A DNA stretch of 64,000 nt from Streptomyces filamentosus (GTDB taxonomy: Bacteria; Actinomycetota; Actinomycetes; Streptomycetales; Streptomycetaceae): NCBI RefSeq assembly GCF_014654895.1, contig NZ_BNBE01000001.1, positions 1,984,001-2,048,000 on the forward strand, given 5' to 3'. Shown here one piece after another: positions 23,248 to 33,939 of this stretch; position 1 is the first letter of the stretch; each line of letters begins with the position of its first letter. The notes beneath the pieces were generated by a model. The model saw only the letters and a list, made by a program, of their open reading frames with translations, made no database searches and was not told where the DNA came from. A program made the position numbers and the translations under genes.

Positions 23248-24482
23248 CCACACCACTGCGCCGGTCCCTCGGCGTCCCCGACGCCGTCGTCATCGGGCTC
23301 GGCGCCATGGTCGGCGCCGGGATCTTCGCCGCCCTCGCCCCGGCGGCGGGCGCGGCCGGGAGCGCCGCGGGGCTGCTGACCGCGCTCGGCGTCGCCGCGG
23401 TGGTGGCGTACTGCAACGCGATGGCCTCGGCCCGGCTCGCCGCGCTGTACCCGGAGTCCGGCGGGACCTATGTGTACGGTCGCGAACGCCTCGGTCCCTT
23501 CTGGGGGTACCTGGCGGGGTGGGCCTTCGTGGTGGGCAAGACGGCCTCCTGCGCGGCGATGGCGCTGACCGTGGGCGGCTATCTGTGGCCGGAGCGGGCG
23601 CACGCGGTGGCGGTGGCCGCGGTGGTGGCCCTGACGGCCGTGAACTACCGGGGCGTCCAGAAGTCGGCGCTGCTGTCCCGGGTGATCGTGGCGGGTGTCC
23701 TGGCGGTGCTCGCGGCGGTCGTCACGGTCTCCTTCGCGGGCGTCCCGGAAGGCGGCCCCGGGCTCGGCGGGGAGGTCGCGGCGGGCGGGGTGCTCCAGGC
23801 GGCGGGTTTGCTCTTCTTCGCGTTCGCGGGGTACGCGCGGATCGCGACGCTCGGCGAGGAGGTGCGCGATCCGGCCCGGACGATCCCCCGGGCGGTGCCG
23901 CTCGCGCTGGGGATCGCGCTCGTCGTCTACGCCCTCGTGGCGGTGGCCGTGCTGCTCGTCCTCGGGCCGCTCGCGCTCGCCCACTCCCCCGCGCCGCTCG
24001 CCGACGCGGTCCGGGCGGCGGGCTCATCCCGGCTGGTGCCGGTGGTGGCGGCGGGGGCCGCAGTGGCGGCGCTGGGCTCGCTGCTCTCGCTGGTCCTCGG
24101 GGTGTCCCGTACGACGCTGGCGATGGCCAGGGACGGGTACCTGCCCGCCGGTCTGGCCGCCGTCCACCCCCGCTTCCGGGTGCCGCACCGGGCGGAGCTG
24201 GCGGTGGGCGCGGTGGTGGCCGTGGCGGCGGCGACGGCGGACGTGCGGGGCGCCATCGGCTTCTCGTCCTTCGGGGTCCTCGTCTACTACGGGATCGCGA
24301 ACGCCTCGGCGTGGACGCTGGGCCGCCGCCACCGGCCCCTGGCGGTGCTGGGGCTGGCCGGGTGCGGGGCGCTGGCGGCGGCGCTGCCGCTCGCCTCGGT
24401 GCTGGCCGGGGCGGGAGTGCTCGCGGTCGGGGTGGTGGCGTACGCGGTCAGTCGAGGACGACCCGCACCCCCGCGGCCCTGA
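23244..24482 (+). CDS. APC superfamily amino-acid permease
   Basis: 412 residues, about twelve hydrophobic segments. The N-terminal VPDAVVIGLGAMVGAGIF is the characteristic unwound first helix of APC transporters, followed by YPESGGTYVYGRE and the GYARIATLGEEVRDP segment. The GTG at 23244 overlaps the alkB stop by four bases. Its translational coupling to two alkylation-repair genes is notable. The substrate cannot be read. The 3' end overlaps the convergent barstar-like gene by 35 bases. Confidence 0.85.
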   Translation: MTTPLRRSLGVPDAVVIGLGAMVGAGIFAALAPAAGAAGSAAGLLTALGVAAVVAYCNAMASARLAALYPESGGTYVYGRERLGPFWGYLAGWAFVVGKTASCAAMALTVGGYLWPERAHAVAVAAVVALTAVNYRGVQKSALLSRVIVAGVLAVLAAVVTVSFAGVPEGGPGLGGEVAAGGVLQAAGLLFFAFAGYARIATLGEEVRDPARTIPRAVPLALGIALVVYALVAVAVLLVLGPLALAHSPAPLADAVRAAGSSRLVPVVAAGAAVAALGSLLSLVLGVSRTTLAMARDGYLPAGLAAVHPRFRVPHRAELAVGAVVAVAAATADVRGAIGFSSFGVLVYYGIANASAWTLGRRHRPLAVLGLAGCGALAAALPLASVLAGAGVLAVGVVAYAVSRGRPAPPRP

Positions 24483-25470
24483 GGCCGTCCACCCATTCCT
24501 GGAAGGTGGCCGGGCGGGGTTCGGCGAGGAGCGGGGTGACGCCGAGGCAGGCGCGGGCGACGTCGGCGTGGTGCCAGACGAGGGTGCGGCCGGACAGTTC
24601 CGCGCCGAGGGCCCGCGGGGTGTCGAAGGGATAGGCCAGGCCGGGGCCGTGGACGGCCTCGGTGACGGCGCAGACGAGGGCCTGGGCGTCGGTGACGTCC
24701 CGGCCGTCGATCTCGTAGGTGGCACCGGGGGCGGGTTCCGGCAGGTCGTGGGAGCGGCGGGCGGCCTGGCGCAGCCACGCGGCGCGGGCGGGGCCGGTGA
24801 AGCGGCGCCAGGTGCCGGGCCCGGGGGGCGTCCGGTGGCGGTGGAAGAGGTCCCAGACCTCGCGGGTCCCCGGCGGGATCAGGCCGGTGCGGGGGAAGGC
24901 GAGGGTGAGGTCGAGGAGGCCGCGGTGGAAGCGGGAGGCGCCGACGGCGGTGACCCGGCCGGCCTCCGCCTCGTGCTGGGCGCCGCCCGCCCGGTCGAGG
25001 ACCTCGTAGCGGACGGGGCCGAAGCCCGTCGCGCCGGCGTCCAGGACGTCACGGAGCGCGCCGCGCGGGGAGCAGCCCAGGAAGGTGACCCGGCCGTGGG
25101 TGAGCTCCTCGGGGGGCTCGGGGGAGACCCGGACGAGGTTGCCGCAGGGGACCGCGCCCTGCGCGTCGTGGAGGCGGCGGGGCGGGCCCGCGGACTCGAC
25201 GGTGACGACGTCGCCGCGGGCGCCGAGGACGCGGACGGCGGTGAGCCGCCAGGCGGCGTCGTGGGTGGCGACGTCGAGGGTGCCGAGCGGGGCGGTGCCC
25301 TCGACGATCGCCTGGGTGACGGCGCGGGCCAGTTCGCCGCGCGGTTCGCAGCCGCGCAGTTCGTGGCGGACGCGGGGCGGCGGGGCGGCGTCGCCGTAGA
25401 GGCCGCGGACGTCGTGGCAGAGGGCTACGGCGTGGCGGCCGTGGAGCAGGGCGTAGCGCGGGTTCTGCAC
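24448..25470 (-). CDS. protein with barstar-like C-terminal domain
   Basis: 340 residues from a GTG at 25470 (QNPRYALLHGRHAV), though no ribosome site is visible and a later start is possible. Residues about 250-340 (ATYEIDGRDVTDAQALVCAVTEA to the end) resemble barstar-family proteins, which inhibit secreted ribonucleases. The N-terminal part contains a GRVTFLGCSPRG segment and repeated VRV/LTLAF strands that I do not recognise. It lies 14 bases downstream of the YccF gene, probably in the htpX operon. No barnase-like gene is adjacent. Function not assigned. Confidence 0.6.
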   Translation of the reverse strand: MQNPRYALLHGRHAVALCHDVRGLYGDAAPPPRVRHELRGCEPRGELARAVTQAIVEGTAPLGTLDVATHDAAWRLTAVRVLGARGDVVTVESAGPPRRLHDAQGAVPCGNLVRVSPEPPEELTHGRVTFLGCSPRGALRDVLDAGATGFGPVRYEVLDRAGGAQHEAEAGRVTAVGASRFHRGLLDLTLAFPRTGLIPPGTREVWDLFHRHRTPPGPGTWRRFTGPARAAWLRQAARRSHDLPEPAPGATYEIDGRDVTDAQALVCAVTEAVHGPGLAYPFDTPRALGAELSGRTLVWHHADVARACLGVTPLLAEPRPATFQEWVDGLRAAGVRVVLD

Positions 25471-25484
25471 GGGGGCGGCCGGGG

Positions 25485-25883
25485 TCAGAAGCCGGGCCGG
25501 CCGTACGCCTGGTCGGTGGGGACGATGTCCTTGCCGAGCGGCAGCAGCGAGACGGGGATGAGCTTGAAGTTCGCGATGCCGAGCGGGATGCCGATGATCG
25601 TGATGCACAGGGCGATGCCGGTGACGATGTGGCCGATGGCGAGCCACCAGCCGGCGAGGACCAGCCAGAGGACGTTGCCGACGCAGGAGGCGGCTCCTGC
25701 GCCGGGCTTGTCGACGACGGTGCGGCCGAAGGGCCAGAGGGCGTAGAGGCCGATGCGGAAGGCGGCGAGGCCGAAGGGGATGCCGATGATCGTGATGCAG
25801 AGCAGCACTCCGGCGAGGAGGTAGCCGAGGAACAGCCAGAAGCCGGAGAGCACGAGCCATATGACGTTGAGGACGGTCTTCAC
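25485..25883 (-). CDS. YccF domain membrane protein
   Basis: 132-residue integral membrane protein with an internal duplication: two halves each containing LCITIIGIP preceded by a W-rich helix ([15 protein letters not shown] and [15 protein letters not shown]). This is the YccF family of unknown function. Its ATG overlaps the htpX stop by four bases, so it is coupled to the membrane protease gene. Confidence 0.88.
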   Translation of the reverse strand: MKTVLNVIWLVLSGFWLFLGYLLAGVLLCITIIGIPFGLAAFRIGLYALWPFGRTVVDKPGAGAASCVGNVLWLVLAGWWLAIGHIVTGIALCITIIGIPLGIANFKLIPVSLLPLGKDIVPTDQAYGRPGF

Positions 25884-26743
25884 GGGCGGCGACCTGCCAT
25901 CTCTTCGAGGCGAGCGATCCGCTCGGCCATGGGCGGGTGGGTCGAGAACATCTTGGAGAGTCCCCTGCCCGGGCGGAAGGGGTTCGCGATCATCATGTGG
26001 CTCGCGGTCTCGATCCGGGGCTCGGGCGGCAGCGGGAGCTGCTTGGTGCCGGCTTCGAGCTTCCTGAGGGCGCTCGCGAGGGCGAGCGGGTCGCCGGTGA
26101 GCTGGGCGCCGGAGGCGTCGGCCTCGTACTCGCGGGAGCGGGAGATGGCGAGCTGGATGATCGAGGCGGCGATCGGGCCCAGGATGACGATCAGCAGGTA
26201 GCCGAGGAGGCCGGGGCCCTCGTCGTCGTTGGAGCGGCCCACGGGGATCAGCCAGGCGAAGTTGACCAGGAACATCACGACGGAGGCGAGGGCTCCGGCG
26301 ACCGAGGAGATGAGGATGTCCCGGTTGTAGACGTGGCTCAGCTCGTGGCCGATGACGCCGCGGAGCTCGCGCTCGTCGAGGATCGCGAGGATGCCCTCGG
26401 TGCAGCAGACGGCCGCGTTGCGCGGGTTGCGTCCGGTGGCGAAGGCGTTGGGCGCCTGGGTCGGCGAGATGTAGAGGCGGGGCATGGGCTGGCGGGCCTG
26501 CGTGGAGAGCTCCCGCACCATCCGGTAGAGGGCGGGGGCCTCGAATTCGCTGACGGGGCGGGCCCTCATGGCCCGCAGTGCCAGTTTGTCGCTGTTCCAG
26601 TACGCGTACGCGTTGGTGCCGATCGCGACGACGAGGCCGACGATCAGGCCCGTACGCCCGAAGAAGCTGCCGATGACGATGATGAGGGCCGAGAGCCCTC
26701 CGAGGAGTACGGCGGTCCTCAGCCCGTTGTGCCGGCGGTGCAC
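25880..26743 (-). CDS. htpX: HtpX membrane zinc metalloprotease
   Basis: 287 residues from the GTG at 26743 ([15 protein letters not shown]), with GGAGGG seven bases upstream; an in-frame ATG at 26824 would add 27 hydrophilic residues and is less likely. Two N-terminal membrane helices are followed by the M48 zinc motif HELSH in [14 protein letters not shown], two further helices, and the third ligand region [11 protein letters not shown]. HtpX degrades misfolded membrane proteins. It is first gene of a likely htpX-yccF-barstar-like operon. Confidence 0.95.
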   Translation of the reverse strand: MHRRHNGLRTAVLLGGLSALIIVIGSFFGRTGLIVGLVVAIGTNAYAYWNSDKLALRAMRARPVSEFEAPALYRMVRELSTQARQPMPRLYISPTQAPNAFATGRNPRNAAVCCTEGILAILDERELRGVIGHELSHVYNRDILISSVAGALASVVMFLVNFAWLIPVGRSNDDEGPGLLGYLLIVILGPIAASIIQLAISRSREYEADASGAQLTGDPLALASALRKLEAGTKQLPLPPEPRIETASHMMIANPFRPGRGLSKMFSTHPPMAERIARLEEMAGRRP

Positions 26744-26898
26744 GGTACGCCCTCCAAGTGGTGCGGCAGGGGAACCCTTTGCTTGGTCGTCCACGCGTCC
26801 AGTGGACCCTTCCGTACTGGTCAACGCCAGGCGGGAGGCTGCGGTTCCCCCGGCCGCACCGGGAGCATGTTGCGCCGTTCGGGTGATTTCCGGCCGGG

Positions 26899-27354
26899 TC
26901 AGCGGGCGGCGGGGACGGAGAGCTTCTCCAGCTCGGTGGCGACCGGCTCGACCTCGCTGGTGCAGTGGGCGCAGCGGGAGGCGATGGCCGGGATCTCGGT
27001 GAAGCAGCGGGGGCAGTCGCGCTTCTCGGCCTTGGGGTCGGCGGCCTCCTCCTTCGCGAACCGCGCCTGGACCTTGGCGAGCGGGGCGACGATCAGGAAG
27101 TAGAGGACGGCGGCGGTGATGAGGAACGCGATGGTGGCGGAGATCGCCAGGCCGTAGGGGAAGACGGTCTTGCCGACGTGGAACTGCGCGTCGTTGAAGT
27201 TGCCCACGGAGCCGGTGGCGAGACCGATGAGCGGGGTGATGAACGCCTTGCTGAAACCGGTGACGACGGCGGTGAACGCGGTGCCGACGGCCAGTCCGAT
27301 GGCCATCGAGATGACGTTCCCGCGAAGTATGAAGTCCTTGAATCCGTTCAGCAC
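26899..27354 (-). CDS. mscL: large-conductance mechanosensitive channel with zinc ribbon
   Basis: 151 residues. The MscL core is clear: [27 protein letters not shown] (helix 1 with its gating glycines) and a second helix around [19 protein letters not shown]. After the cytoplasmic helix the protein ends in two CxxC pairs (CPRC, then CAHC), a predicted zinc ribbon not found in E. coli MscL. The GTG at 27354 follows AGGAG and lies only 29 bases after the nuoN stop, so it may be transcribed with the nuo operon. The channel relieves hypo-osmotic pressure. Confidence 0.94.
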   Translation of the reverse strand: MLNGFKDFILRGNVISMAIGLAVGTAFTAVVTGFSKAFITPLIGLATGSVGNFNDAQFHVGKTVFPYGLAISATIAFLITAAVLYFLIVAPLAKVQARFAKEEAADPKAEKRDCPRCFTEIPAIASRCAHCTSEVEPVATELEKLSVPAAR

Positions 27355-27383
27355 GGGGTGTTGCTCCTAGGTCACGTGGGGGG

Positions 27384-28907
27384 TCAGAACAGTGCGGTCG
27401 TCGCGAAGCGGAGGGCGAACTGCGGGTAGCCCGACAGGACGGCTCCGGCGGCGGCGGTCAGCACGATCGCCAGGGTGACGGGCGCGGGGGCCCGGTGCCC
27501 GGCCTCCGGGGCCGCGTGTTCCGGCGTGCGGAACAGCAGGGCCGTCCACCGCAGGTAGTACGCGAGGCCGATGACGACGTTGACGCCCATGACCACGGCC
27601 AGCCAGCCGAGGCCCGCGTCGACGGCCGACGAGAAGACGGTCACCTTGGCGAAGAGGCCGATGATACCCGGGGGCAAACCGGCCAGATTCAGGAGGAAGA
27701 AGGCGAGCGCGAGGGCGGCGGCGGGGCCGGTCGCGTAGAGCCCGGTGTGGTCGGAGATCCGCTTGCCGGGGTGCGTGCGGGCGACGAGGGCGACGACCGC
27801 GAAGGCGCCGAGGTTCACGACGGCGTACATGAGGGCGTAGGCGACGGTGGCGCCGACCTGGCCGTCGCCGGAGTACGCGGCGGCGGCGATCGGCACCAGG
27901 AGGTAGCCGGCCTGGGCGACGGAGGACCAGGCGAGCAGCCGGACCGCGCTGCCCTCGCGGGCGGGGTCCTGCCGCAGGGCGGCGGCGTTGCCCGCGGTCA
28001 TGGTGAGGGCGGCGAGGACGGCGAGGGCGGGGCCCCAGACGTCGGCGTACGAGGGGAAGGCGACGACCGTCACCAGGATGAGGCCGGTGAGGCCGACGGC
28101 CTTGCCGACGACCGACAGGTAGGCGGCGACGGGCAGCGGGGCGCCGGTGTAGGTGTCGGGGACCCAGAAGTGGAAGGGGACGGCGGCGATCTTGAAGGCG
28201 AAGCCGACGAGGGTGAGGGCGACGCCGGCCTCGGCGAGGGTCTGGAGCTGCCCGGGGACCTCGCCCTGGCGGGCGGCGATCTCGGTGAGGTGGAGGGTGC
28301 CGGTGGCGGCGTAGACGAAGCTCGCGCCGAGGAGGGTGACGGCGGTGGCGGTCACCGAGGAGAGGAAGAACTTGAGGGCGGCCTCGCCGGAGCGGCGGTC
28401 GCCGCGCTTGAGGCCGACGAGCGCGAAGGCGGGCAGCGAGGCGACCTCCAGGGCGACCACGAGGGTGGCGAGGTCGCGGGAGGCGGGCAGCAGGGCGGCT
28501 CCGGCGGCGGAGGACAGCAGCAGGAACCAGTACTCGCCGGCCGGGAGCTCCTTGCGGGTGGCGGGCAGCGAGAGCAGGGCGGTGAGGAGGGCGCCGCCGA
28601 GCACGAGGAGCTGGACGACCAGGGTGAAGTGGTCGGCGGTGTAGCTGCACCCGGCGGTCTGCGCGGCGCTGTCGGCCCGGGCGCCCGCGGTGAGGCAGAA
28701 GGTGGCGCGGTCTCCGGCGCGCAGCGGGAGGAGCAGGGCGAGGGCGGCGGCGAGGCCGCCGAGGGAGATCCAGCCGAGGAGCTGCTTGCGCTCCTGCGGG
28801 ACGAAGAGGTCGGCGACGAGGACGCCGAGGGCGACCAGGGCGGTGAGGGTCGGGGGCGCGATCGTCGCCCAGTCGACGGACTGGACGAGCGAGGTGGTGG
28901 CCGACAT
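27384..28907 (-). CDS. nuoN: NADH-quinone oxidoreductase subunit N
   Basis: 507-residue antiporter-like membrane subunit, about fourteen helices. The transport glutamate ([13 protein letters not shown]) and lysine ([21 protein letters not shown]) regions are intact, so proton translocation looks possible. Its ATG overlaps the nuoM stop by one base (TGATG). It is the last nuo gene of the operon. Confidence 0.95.
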   Translation of the reverse strand: MSATTSLVQSVDWATIAPPTLTALVALGVLVADLFVPQERKQLLGWISLGGLAAALALLLPLRAGDRATFCLTAGARADSAAQTAGCSYTADHFTLVVQLLVLGGALLTALLSLPATRKELPAGEYWFLLLSSAAGAALLPASRDLATLVVALEVASLPAFALVGLKRGDRRSGEAALKFFLSSVTATAVTLLGASFVYAATGTLHLTEIAARQGEVPGQLQTLAEAGVALTLVGFAFKIAAVPFHFWVPDTYTGAPLPVAAYLSVVGKAVGLTGLILVTVVAFPSYADVWGPALAVLAALTMTAGNAAALRQDPAREGSAVRLLAWSSVAQAGYLLVPIAAAAYSGDGQVGATVAYALMYAVVNLGAFAVVALVARTHPGKRISDHTGLYATGPAAALALAFFLLNLAGLPPGIIGLFAKVTVFSSAVDAGLGWLAVVMGVNVVIGLAYYLRWTALLFRTPEHAAPEAGHRAPAPVTLAIVLTAAAGAVLSGYPQFALRFATTALF

Positions 28908-30493
28908 CACTGGGTGCCTCCCGCGAGGAGCTGCTGGACGGCCGGGTCGGTGAGGCCGAGGAGGACCGCGGGCCAGAGTCCGGCGAGGACGGTGAGGGCG
29001 ACGAGCGGGGTCCAGGCGGCCAGCTCGTACGGCTGGACGTCGGCGAGCTCCGGTTCCCCGGCGGGCCGGGGGCCGCCCATGCAGACGCGGCGGACCACGA
29101 TCAGCAGGTACGCGGCGGTGAGCAGGGTGCCGAGGCCGCCGAGGGCCATGAAGACGAGGTACGCGGCCCGGTTCAGGCCCTCGGCCGGGTCGAAGGCGGC
29201 GAAGAGGGCGAGCATCTCGCCCCAGAAGCCGGCCAGGCCGGGCAGGCCCAGGGAGGCGACGGCGGCGAAGGCGAGGAGGGCGCCGAGGCGGGGGGCGCGG
29301 CCGTAGAGGGCGGCGCCGGTGGCCCCGGCGAGGGTGTCGAGGTCGGCGGTGCCGTAGCGGTCCTTGAGGGCGCCGACGAGGAAGAAGAGGAGGCCGGTGA
29401 TGAGGCCGTGGGCGATGTTGGCGAAGAGCGCGCCGTTGACCCCGGTGGGGGTCAGGGTGGCGATGCCGAGGAGGACGAAGCCCATGTGGCCGACGGAGGA
29501 GTACGCGATGAGCCGCTTGAGGTCGCCCTTGGCGCCGGGCCGCGCGAGGGCGAGGCAGGCCAGCGAGCCGTAGACGATGCCGGCGGCGGCGAAGGCGGCC
29601 AGGTAGGGGGCGAGGGCGTGCATGCCGTCGGGGGCGACGGGCAGGGCGATGCGGACGAAGCCGTACGTGCCCATCTTGAGGAGCACGCCGGCGAGGAGGA
29701 CCGAGCCGACCGTGGGGGCGGCGGTGTGGGCGTCCGGCAGCCAGGAGTGCAGCGGCCACATCGGGGTCTTCACGGCGAGCCCGAGGCCGATCGCGAGGAC
29801 GGCGGTGACCTGGACCGAGGTGGTCAGGCCGCGGCCGCCCCGGTCGGCGAGCGCGACCATGTCGAAGGTGCCCGCCTTGATGCCGATGAGCAGCAGGCCC
29901 AGCAGCATGACCACGGAGCCGAGCAGGGTGTAGAGGACGAACTTCCCGGCGGCGGCCGTGCGGCCCTCGCCGCCCCAGCGGGCGATGAGGAAGTACATCG
30001 GGACGAGGACCATCTCGAAGGCGAGGAAGAACAGCACCAGGTCGAGGACGGCGAAGGTGGCGAGGGTGCCCGCCTCCAGGACGAGCAGCAGCGCGACGAA
30101 CGCCTTCGGCGACGGGCCCGCTGGCGTCTTGAAGTAGCTGTACAGGGCGCAGAGGAAGGTCAGCAGCGCCGTCAGCACCAGGAGCGGCAGGGAGATCCCG
30201 TCGACGCCGAGGTGGATCCGCACGTCGAGGGCCCGGATCCAGCCGACGTCGGTGGTGGCCTGCATCCGCGAGGGGTGGTCGTGGTCGAAGCCCAGGGCGA
30301 GGACGACCGCCGCCAGGAGGACCACGCCGGTGACGGTGACGCCGTGCCGGAGCACGGCCTGCTCCGGGGACTTCCCCTTCAGGCCGGGCGGGGCGGGCAG
30401 GAGCGCGGCGGCGGCGCCGAGCAGCGGCCCGGCGACGACGATCACGAGCAGGGTCTGCATCACGGATTCGCTGATGTCGATCACGGCTGTCAC
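28907..30493 (-). CDS. nuoM: NADH-quinone oxidoreductase subunit M
   Basis: 528 residues; antiporter-like. It contains LFFLAFEMVLVPMYFLIARWG (key Glu), AVKTPMWPLHSWLPDAHTAAPT (key Lys) and LIAYSSVGHMGFVLLG. I chose the GTG at 30493, which overlaps the nuoL stop (GTGA); another GTG lies three codons downstream. Confidence 0.95.
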   Translation of the reverse strand: MTAVIDISESVMQTLLVIVVAGPLLGAAAALLPAPPGLKGKSPEQAVLRHGVTVTGVVLLAAVVLALGFDHDHPSRMQATTDVGWIRALDVRIHLGVDGISLPLLVLTALLTFLCALYSYFKTPAGPSPKAFVALLLVLEAGTLATFAVLDLVLFFLAFEMVLVPMYFLIARWGGEGRTAAAGKFVLYTLLGSVVMLLGLLLIGIKAGTFDMVALADRGGRGLTTSVQVTAVLAIGLGLAVKTPMWPLHSWLPDAHTAAPTVGSVLLAGVLLKMGTYGFVRIALPVAPDGMHALAPYLAAFAAAGIVYGSLACLALARPGAKGDLKRLIAYSSVGHMGFVLLGIATLTPTGVNGALFANIAHGLITGLLFFLVGALKDRYGTADLDTLAGATGAALYGRAPRLGALLAFAAVASLGLPGLAGFWGEMLALFAAFDPAEGLNRAAYLVFMALGGLGTLLTAAYLLIVVRRVCMGGPRPAGEPELADVQPYELAAWTPLVALTVLAGLWPAVLLGLTDPAVQQLLAGGTQ

Positions 30494-32469
30494 GCTCCGG
30501 CGAAGGCGTTGGCGAGGGCGACGGCAGCGATCGCCAGGACGACGGAGCCGGCGAGCAGGGCGCTGAGGTAGGTCTGCACGTTGCCGGTCTGGGCGCGGCG
30601 GACGAGCCACCCGAGCCCCTTGGCGGTGCCCGCGGCACCGCGCACGTAGGTGTCGACGACCTCGCGGTCCAGGAAGCGGACCAGGGAGGCGGCGGCGAGC
30701 ACCGGGCGGACGAAGGCCCTGGCGTAGAGGGCGTCCAGGCGGAAGCCGTCGGCGGCCGGGCCGTGCAGCGGCCCGAGGAGGGCGCGGCCGGGGTCGGCCG
30801 GGTCCTCGGCGGGGTGCGGCAGGTGCAGCGCCTCGGCCTCGACCAGGCCCGCGTCGGCGTCCGGGTGGGCGACGTGCGGGGCCGGGGCGGCGGGTACGGC
30901 CCGGGCGGCGAGGGTGCGCCAGACGGCGTAGGTGACGGCGCCGCCGGCGACGGCGAGGCCGGTGCCGAGGACGGCGGTGGTGAGGGTCGGGGTGAGCGGC
31001 TCGCCGTCGAACCAGTCGTCCAGGACGAAGGCGCCGAGGCCGAAGCCGAGGGACGGGACCGCGAGGACCCACAGGACGCTCGTCATGGCGATCGGCTGGC
31101 GGCCGTGGTCGGGGGCCTCGGCGCCCCGGCCGCGGAAGGCGCGCAGCCAGAGGCGGAGCGCGTACGCGGCGGTGAGGAGCGCGGTCAGCAGGCCCGCGGC
31201 GAGGACGGTCCAGCCGGCCCCGGCGGGGACGCCGGGCCGGTCGCCGAGCGCGGTGTGCTCGGCGGCGACGAGGACGGCCTCCTTGGAGAAGAAGCCGGCG
31301 AAGGGCGGGATCGCGGCGAGCGCGAGGAGGGCGACGGTCATCGTCCAGTACGCGTCGGGGATCCGCTTCGCCAGGCCGCCCGTCCGGGACATGGCGGTGA
31401 GCGAGTTGGTGCCGGCGGCGTGGATGACCGCGCCCGCGGCGAGGAAGAGCAGCGCCTTGAAGGCGGCGTGGGACAGGAGGTGGAAAAGGGCGGCGCCCCG
31501 GTCGCCGACGGCGAGCGCGCCCGCCATGTAGCCGAGCTGGCCGATCGTCGAGTAGGCGAGGACCCGCTTGATGTCGTCCTGGGCGAGCGCGGCGAGCGCC
31601 GAGCCGACCATGGTGACCGCCGCCGTCACGGCGAGCACGGTCAGCGCGGCGGCGGAGGCGGCGAACACCGGCAGGAGCCGGGCGACGAAGTAGATGCCGG
31701 CGGCGACCATGGTGGCCGCGTGGATGAGCGCGGAGACCGGCGTCGGGCCGGCCATGGCGTCGGGGAGCCAGGTGTGCAGCGGGAACTGCGCGGACTTGCC
31801 CGCGACGCCCGCGAGGAGCAGCAGCGCCACCACGGTGGGGTGGTCGAGGCCGCCGCTGGCGACGGTGGCGAGGATGCCGTCGATGCGGAAGGTGCCCGCG
31901 TCGGCGGCGAGCGCGAAGAGCCCGAAGAGGAAGGGCACGTCGCCGAGCTTGGTGACGAGGAACGCCTTCAGGGAGGCGGAGCGCGCCTCGGGGGTCTCCC
32001 AGTGGTGCCCGACGAGGAAGTACGAGCAGATGCCCATGATCTCCCAGCCGACCAGCAGGACCATCAGGTCGCCGGAGTAGACGACGAGGAGCATCGCGGC
32101 GGTGAAGAGGGAGACGAGGGCCGCGTACGAGGGGTAGCGCGGGTCGTCGCGGAGGTAGCCGGTCGAGTAGATCTGCACGCAGCTCGCGACCACGCCGACG
32201 AGGACGGCGACGAGCGCCGCGAAGCCGTCGATGTGGAGGCCCAGGGTGAGGGGGACGGAGCCGGTGGGGGTGAGCTCGGTGCTCGCCTCGATCACCGTGT
32301 TCCCGCCCTGGCGGACGGCGACGAGGACGGCGAGGACGGCGGCGGCGAGCGTCGGCAGGACGGCGAGCGGACGGACGAAGCCGGGGGCGGTGCGGCCGAC
32401 CGCCAGGCCGGCGGCGGCACCGAGGAAGGGCAGGAGGGGGACGAGGACGGCGAGGGTCGTGGTGGTCAC
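30490..32469 (-). CDS. nuoL: NADH-quinone oxidoreductase subunit L
   Basis: 659 residues, full length with the long C-terminal lateral-helix region. Motifs include [18 protein letters not shown] (Glu of TM5), [33 protein letters not shown] (Lys of TM7 region) and [18 protein letters not shown] hydrophilic stretch around residues 530-580 ([20 protein letters not shown]) lies before the last helices. GTG start at 32469 overlaps the nuoK stop. Confidence 0.95.
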   Translation of the reverse strand: MTTTTLAVLVPLLPFLGAAAGLAVGRTAPGFVRPLAVLPTLAAAVLAVLVAVRQGGNTVIEASTELTPTGSVPLTLGLHIDGFAALVAVLVGVVASCVQIYSTGYLRDDPRYPSYAALVSLFTAAMLLVVYSGDLMVLLVGWEIMGICSYFLVGHHWETPEARSASLKAFLVTKLGDVPFLFGLFALAADAGTFRIDGILATVASGGLDHPTVVALLLLAGVAGKSAQFPLHTWLPDAMAGPTPVSALIHAATMVAAGIYFVARLLPVFAASAAALTVLAVTAAVTMVGSALAALAQDDIKRVLAYSTIGQLGYMAGALAVGDRGAALFHLLSHAAFKALLFLAAGAVIHAAGTNSLTAMSRTGGLAKRIPDAYWTMTVALLALAAIPPFAGFFSKEAVLVAAEHTALGDRPGVPAGAGWTVLAAGLLTALLTAAYALRLWLRAFRGRGAEAPDHGRQPIAMTSVLWVLAVPSLGFGLGAFVLDDWFDGEPLTPTLTTAVLGTGLAVAGGAVTYAVWRTLAARAVPAAPAPHVAHPDADAGLVEAEALHLPHPAEDPADPGRALLGPLHGPAADGFRLDALYARAFVRPVLAAASLVRFLDREVVDTYVRGAAGTAKGLGWLVRRAQTGNVQTYLSALLAGSVVLAIAAVALANAFAGA

Positions 32470-32810
32470 GCGGCGGCCTCGGCCTTCTCGTCGGTGCCCC
32501 GCGGGGCCTCCGCCGTGTCGCGGAGGCGGTCGACGTCGGCCGTGCCCCGGTTGCGGTACACCATCAGGACGATGGCGAGGCCGATGCCGATCTCGGCGGC
32601 GGCGACGGCGATGGTGAAGAGGGTGAGGGCCTGGCCGGCGTGGAGGGCGTCGCGGAGCCAGACGTCGAAGGCGACCAGGTTGAGGTTGACGGCGTTGAGC
32701 ATCAGCTCGAGCGACATCAGGACCAGGATCGCGTTGCGGCGGGCGAGGACGCCGTACAGGCCGACGCAGAACAGGAGCGCGGCGAGGACGGCGGGGTAGG
32801 CGAGGTGCAT
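32466..32810 (-). CDS. nuoK: NADH-quinone oxidoreductase subunit K
   Basis: 114-residue three-helix membrane subunit. [26 protein letters not shown] carries the conserved glutamate of helix 2, and [17 protein letters not shown] the second glutamate region. Its ATG overlaps the nuoJ stop by one base. The hydrophilic C-terminal tail ([17 protein letters not shown]) extends about 20 residues past the usual end. Confidence 0.95.
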   Translation of the reverse strand: MHLAYPAVLAALLFCVGLYGVLARRNAILVLMSLELMLNAVNLNLVAFDVWLRDALHAGQALTLFTIAVAAAEIGIGLAIVLMVYRNRGTADVDRLRDTAEAPRGTDEKAEAAA

Positions 32811-33379
32811 CAGTCCCGCTCCCCTTCCGGCTTCTTGCGGGACAGGACGATGGCGCCGACCAGGGCGGCGAGCAGCAGCACGGAGAGCGCCTCGAAGGGC
32901 AGCACCCAGTGCCGGAAGAGGATCTCGCCGGTCACCCCGGTGGTGCCCCGCGCGGGCCCGTCCAGCTCGATCCAGGTGGTGCGGAAGGCGTCGGCGACCA
33001 CCCAGACGAGGGCCGCGGCGGCGGCGGTCGCCACGGCGAGGGCGACCGGCCGGTTGGCCGAGTCGGCGTCCGGGGAGCGGCCGATGGGGGCCTTGGTGAG
33101 CATGAGGCCGAAGAGGAGGAGGACGACGACCGAGCCGACGTAGATCAGGACCTGGACCCAGGCGATGAACTCGGCGGTCAGGAGGAGGTACTCGACGGCC
33201 AGTCCGCCGAGCGCGACCACCAGCCACAGGGCGGCGTGCACCAGCTGCTTCGTGGTGACGGAGACGACGGCGGCGCCGAGGGTGACGAGGCCGACGAGGA
33301 GGAAGGCGACCTCGACGCCGGAGGGCGAGAGGAAGCCGGGGCTCTGGGCGGTCTGGGCCGCCTGGGCTGCCAGGTTCAC
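32810..33379 (-). CDS. nuoJ: NADH-quinone oxidoreductase subunit J
   Basis: 189 residues, five helices. The helix-3 motif [23 protein letters not shown] is well conserved (TM3 of NuoJ switches between alpha and pi forms during turnover). GTG start at 33379 overlaps the nuoI stop. Confidence 0.94.
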   Translation of the reverse strand: MNLAAQAAQTAQSPGFLSPSGVEVAFLLVGLVTLGAAVVSVTTKQLVHAALWLVVALGGLAVEYLLLTAEFIAWVQVLIYVGSVVVLLLFGLMLTKAPIGRSPDADSANRPVALAVATAAAAALVWVVADAFRTTWIELDGPARGTTGVTGEILFRHWVLPFEALSVLLLAALVGAIVLSRKKPEGERD

Positions 33380-33939
33380 TGCGGGCCCTCCTGCTGCTGG
33401 GCGGCCTGGGCCGCCGCGGTGGCGGCCTTCTCGGCGGCCTTGCGGGCGGCGGCGATCTCCTTGGGCTCCTCGGCCGCCGGGTCGAGCGCGGGCGGCTCGG
33501 GGACGGTCCACATCCACTCGCGGAGCTTGTCGCGCTCGTGGGTCAGCTCGTGGATGTCGGTCTCGGCGTACTCGAACTCCGGCGACCAGAAGAGGGCGTC
33601 GAAGGGGCACACCTCGATGCAGATCCCGCAGTACATGCAGAGGGAGAAGTCGATGGCGAAGCGGTCGAGGACGTTGCGGCTGCGCTCGCGGCCGCCGGGG
33701 GCGGCGGCCGGGACGGTCTCCTTGTGGGAGTCGATGTAGATGCACCAGTCGGGGCACTCGCGGGCGCACAGCATGCAGACCGTGCAGTTCTCCTCGAACA
33801 GCGCGATCACCCCGCGCGAGCGGGGCGGCAGCTCGGGCTGCGCGTCCGGGTACTGCGCGGTGACCGACGTGCGGGTCATCGTGCGGAGGGTGACGGCGAG
33901 GCCCTTGGCGAGGCCGGAGCCGGGGATCTTCGGGGACAT
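33376..33939 (-). CDS. nuoI: NADH-quinone oxidoreductase subunit I (2[4Fe-4S])
   Basis: 187 residues. Two ferredoxin motifs, [12 protein letters not shown] and [12 protein letters not shown], hold clusters N6a and N6b that pass electrons to NuoB. The C-terminal ~45 residues are Ala/Lys/Glu/Gln-rich and probably disordered. In this operon, with NuoEFG absent, it would be the natural entry point for electrons from a ferredoxin (inference). It starts directly after the nuoH stop. Confidence 0.95.
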   Translation of the reverse strand: MSPKIPGSGLAKGLAVTLRTMTRTSVTAQYPDAQPELPPRSRGVIALFEENCTVCMLCARECPDWCIYIDSHKETVPAAAPGGRERSRNVLDRFAIDFSLCMYCGICIEVCPFDALFWSPEFEYAETDIHELTHERDKLREWMWTVPEPPALDPAAEEPKEIAAARKAAEKAATAAAQAAQQQEGPQ

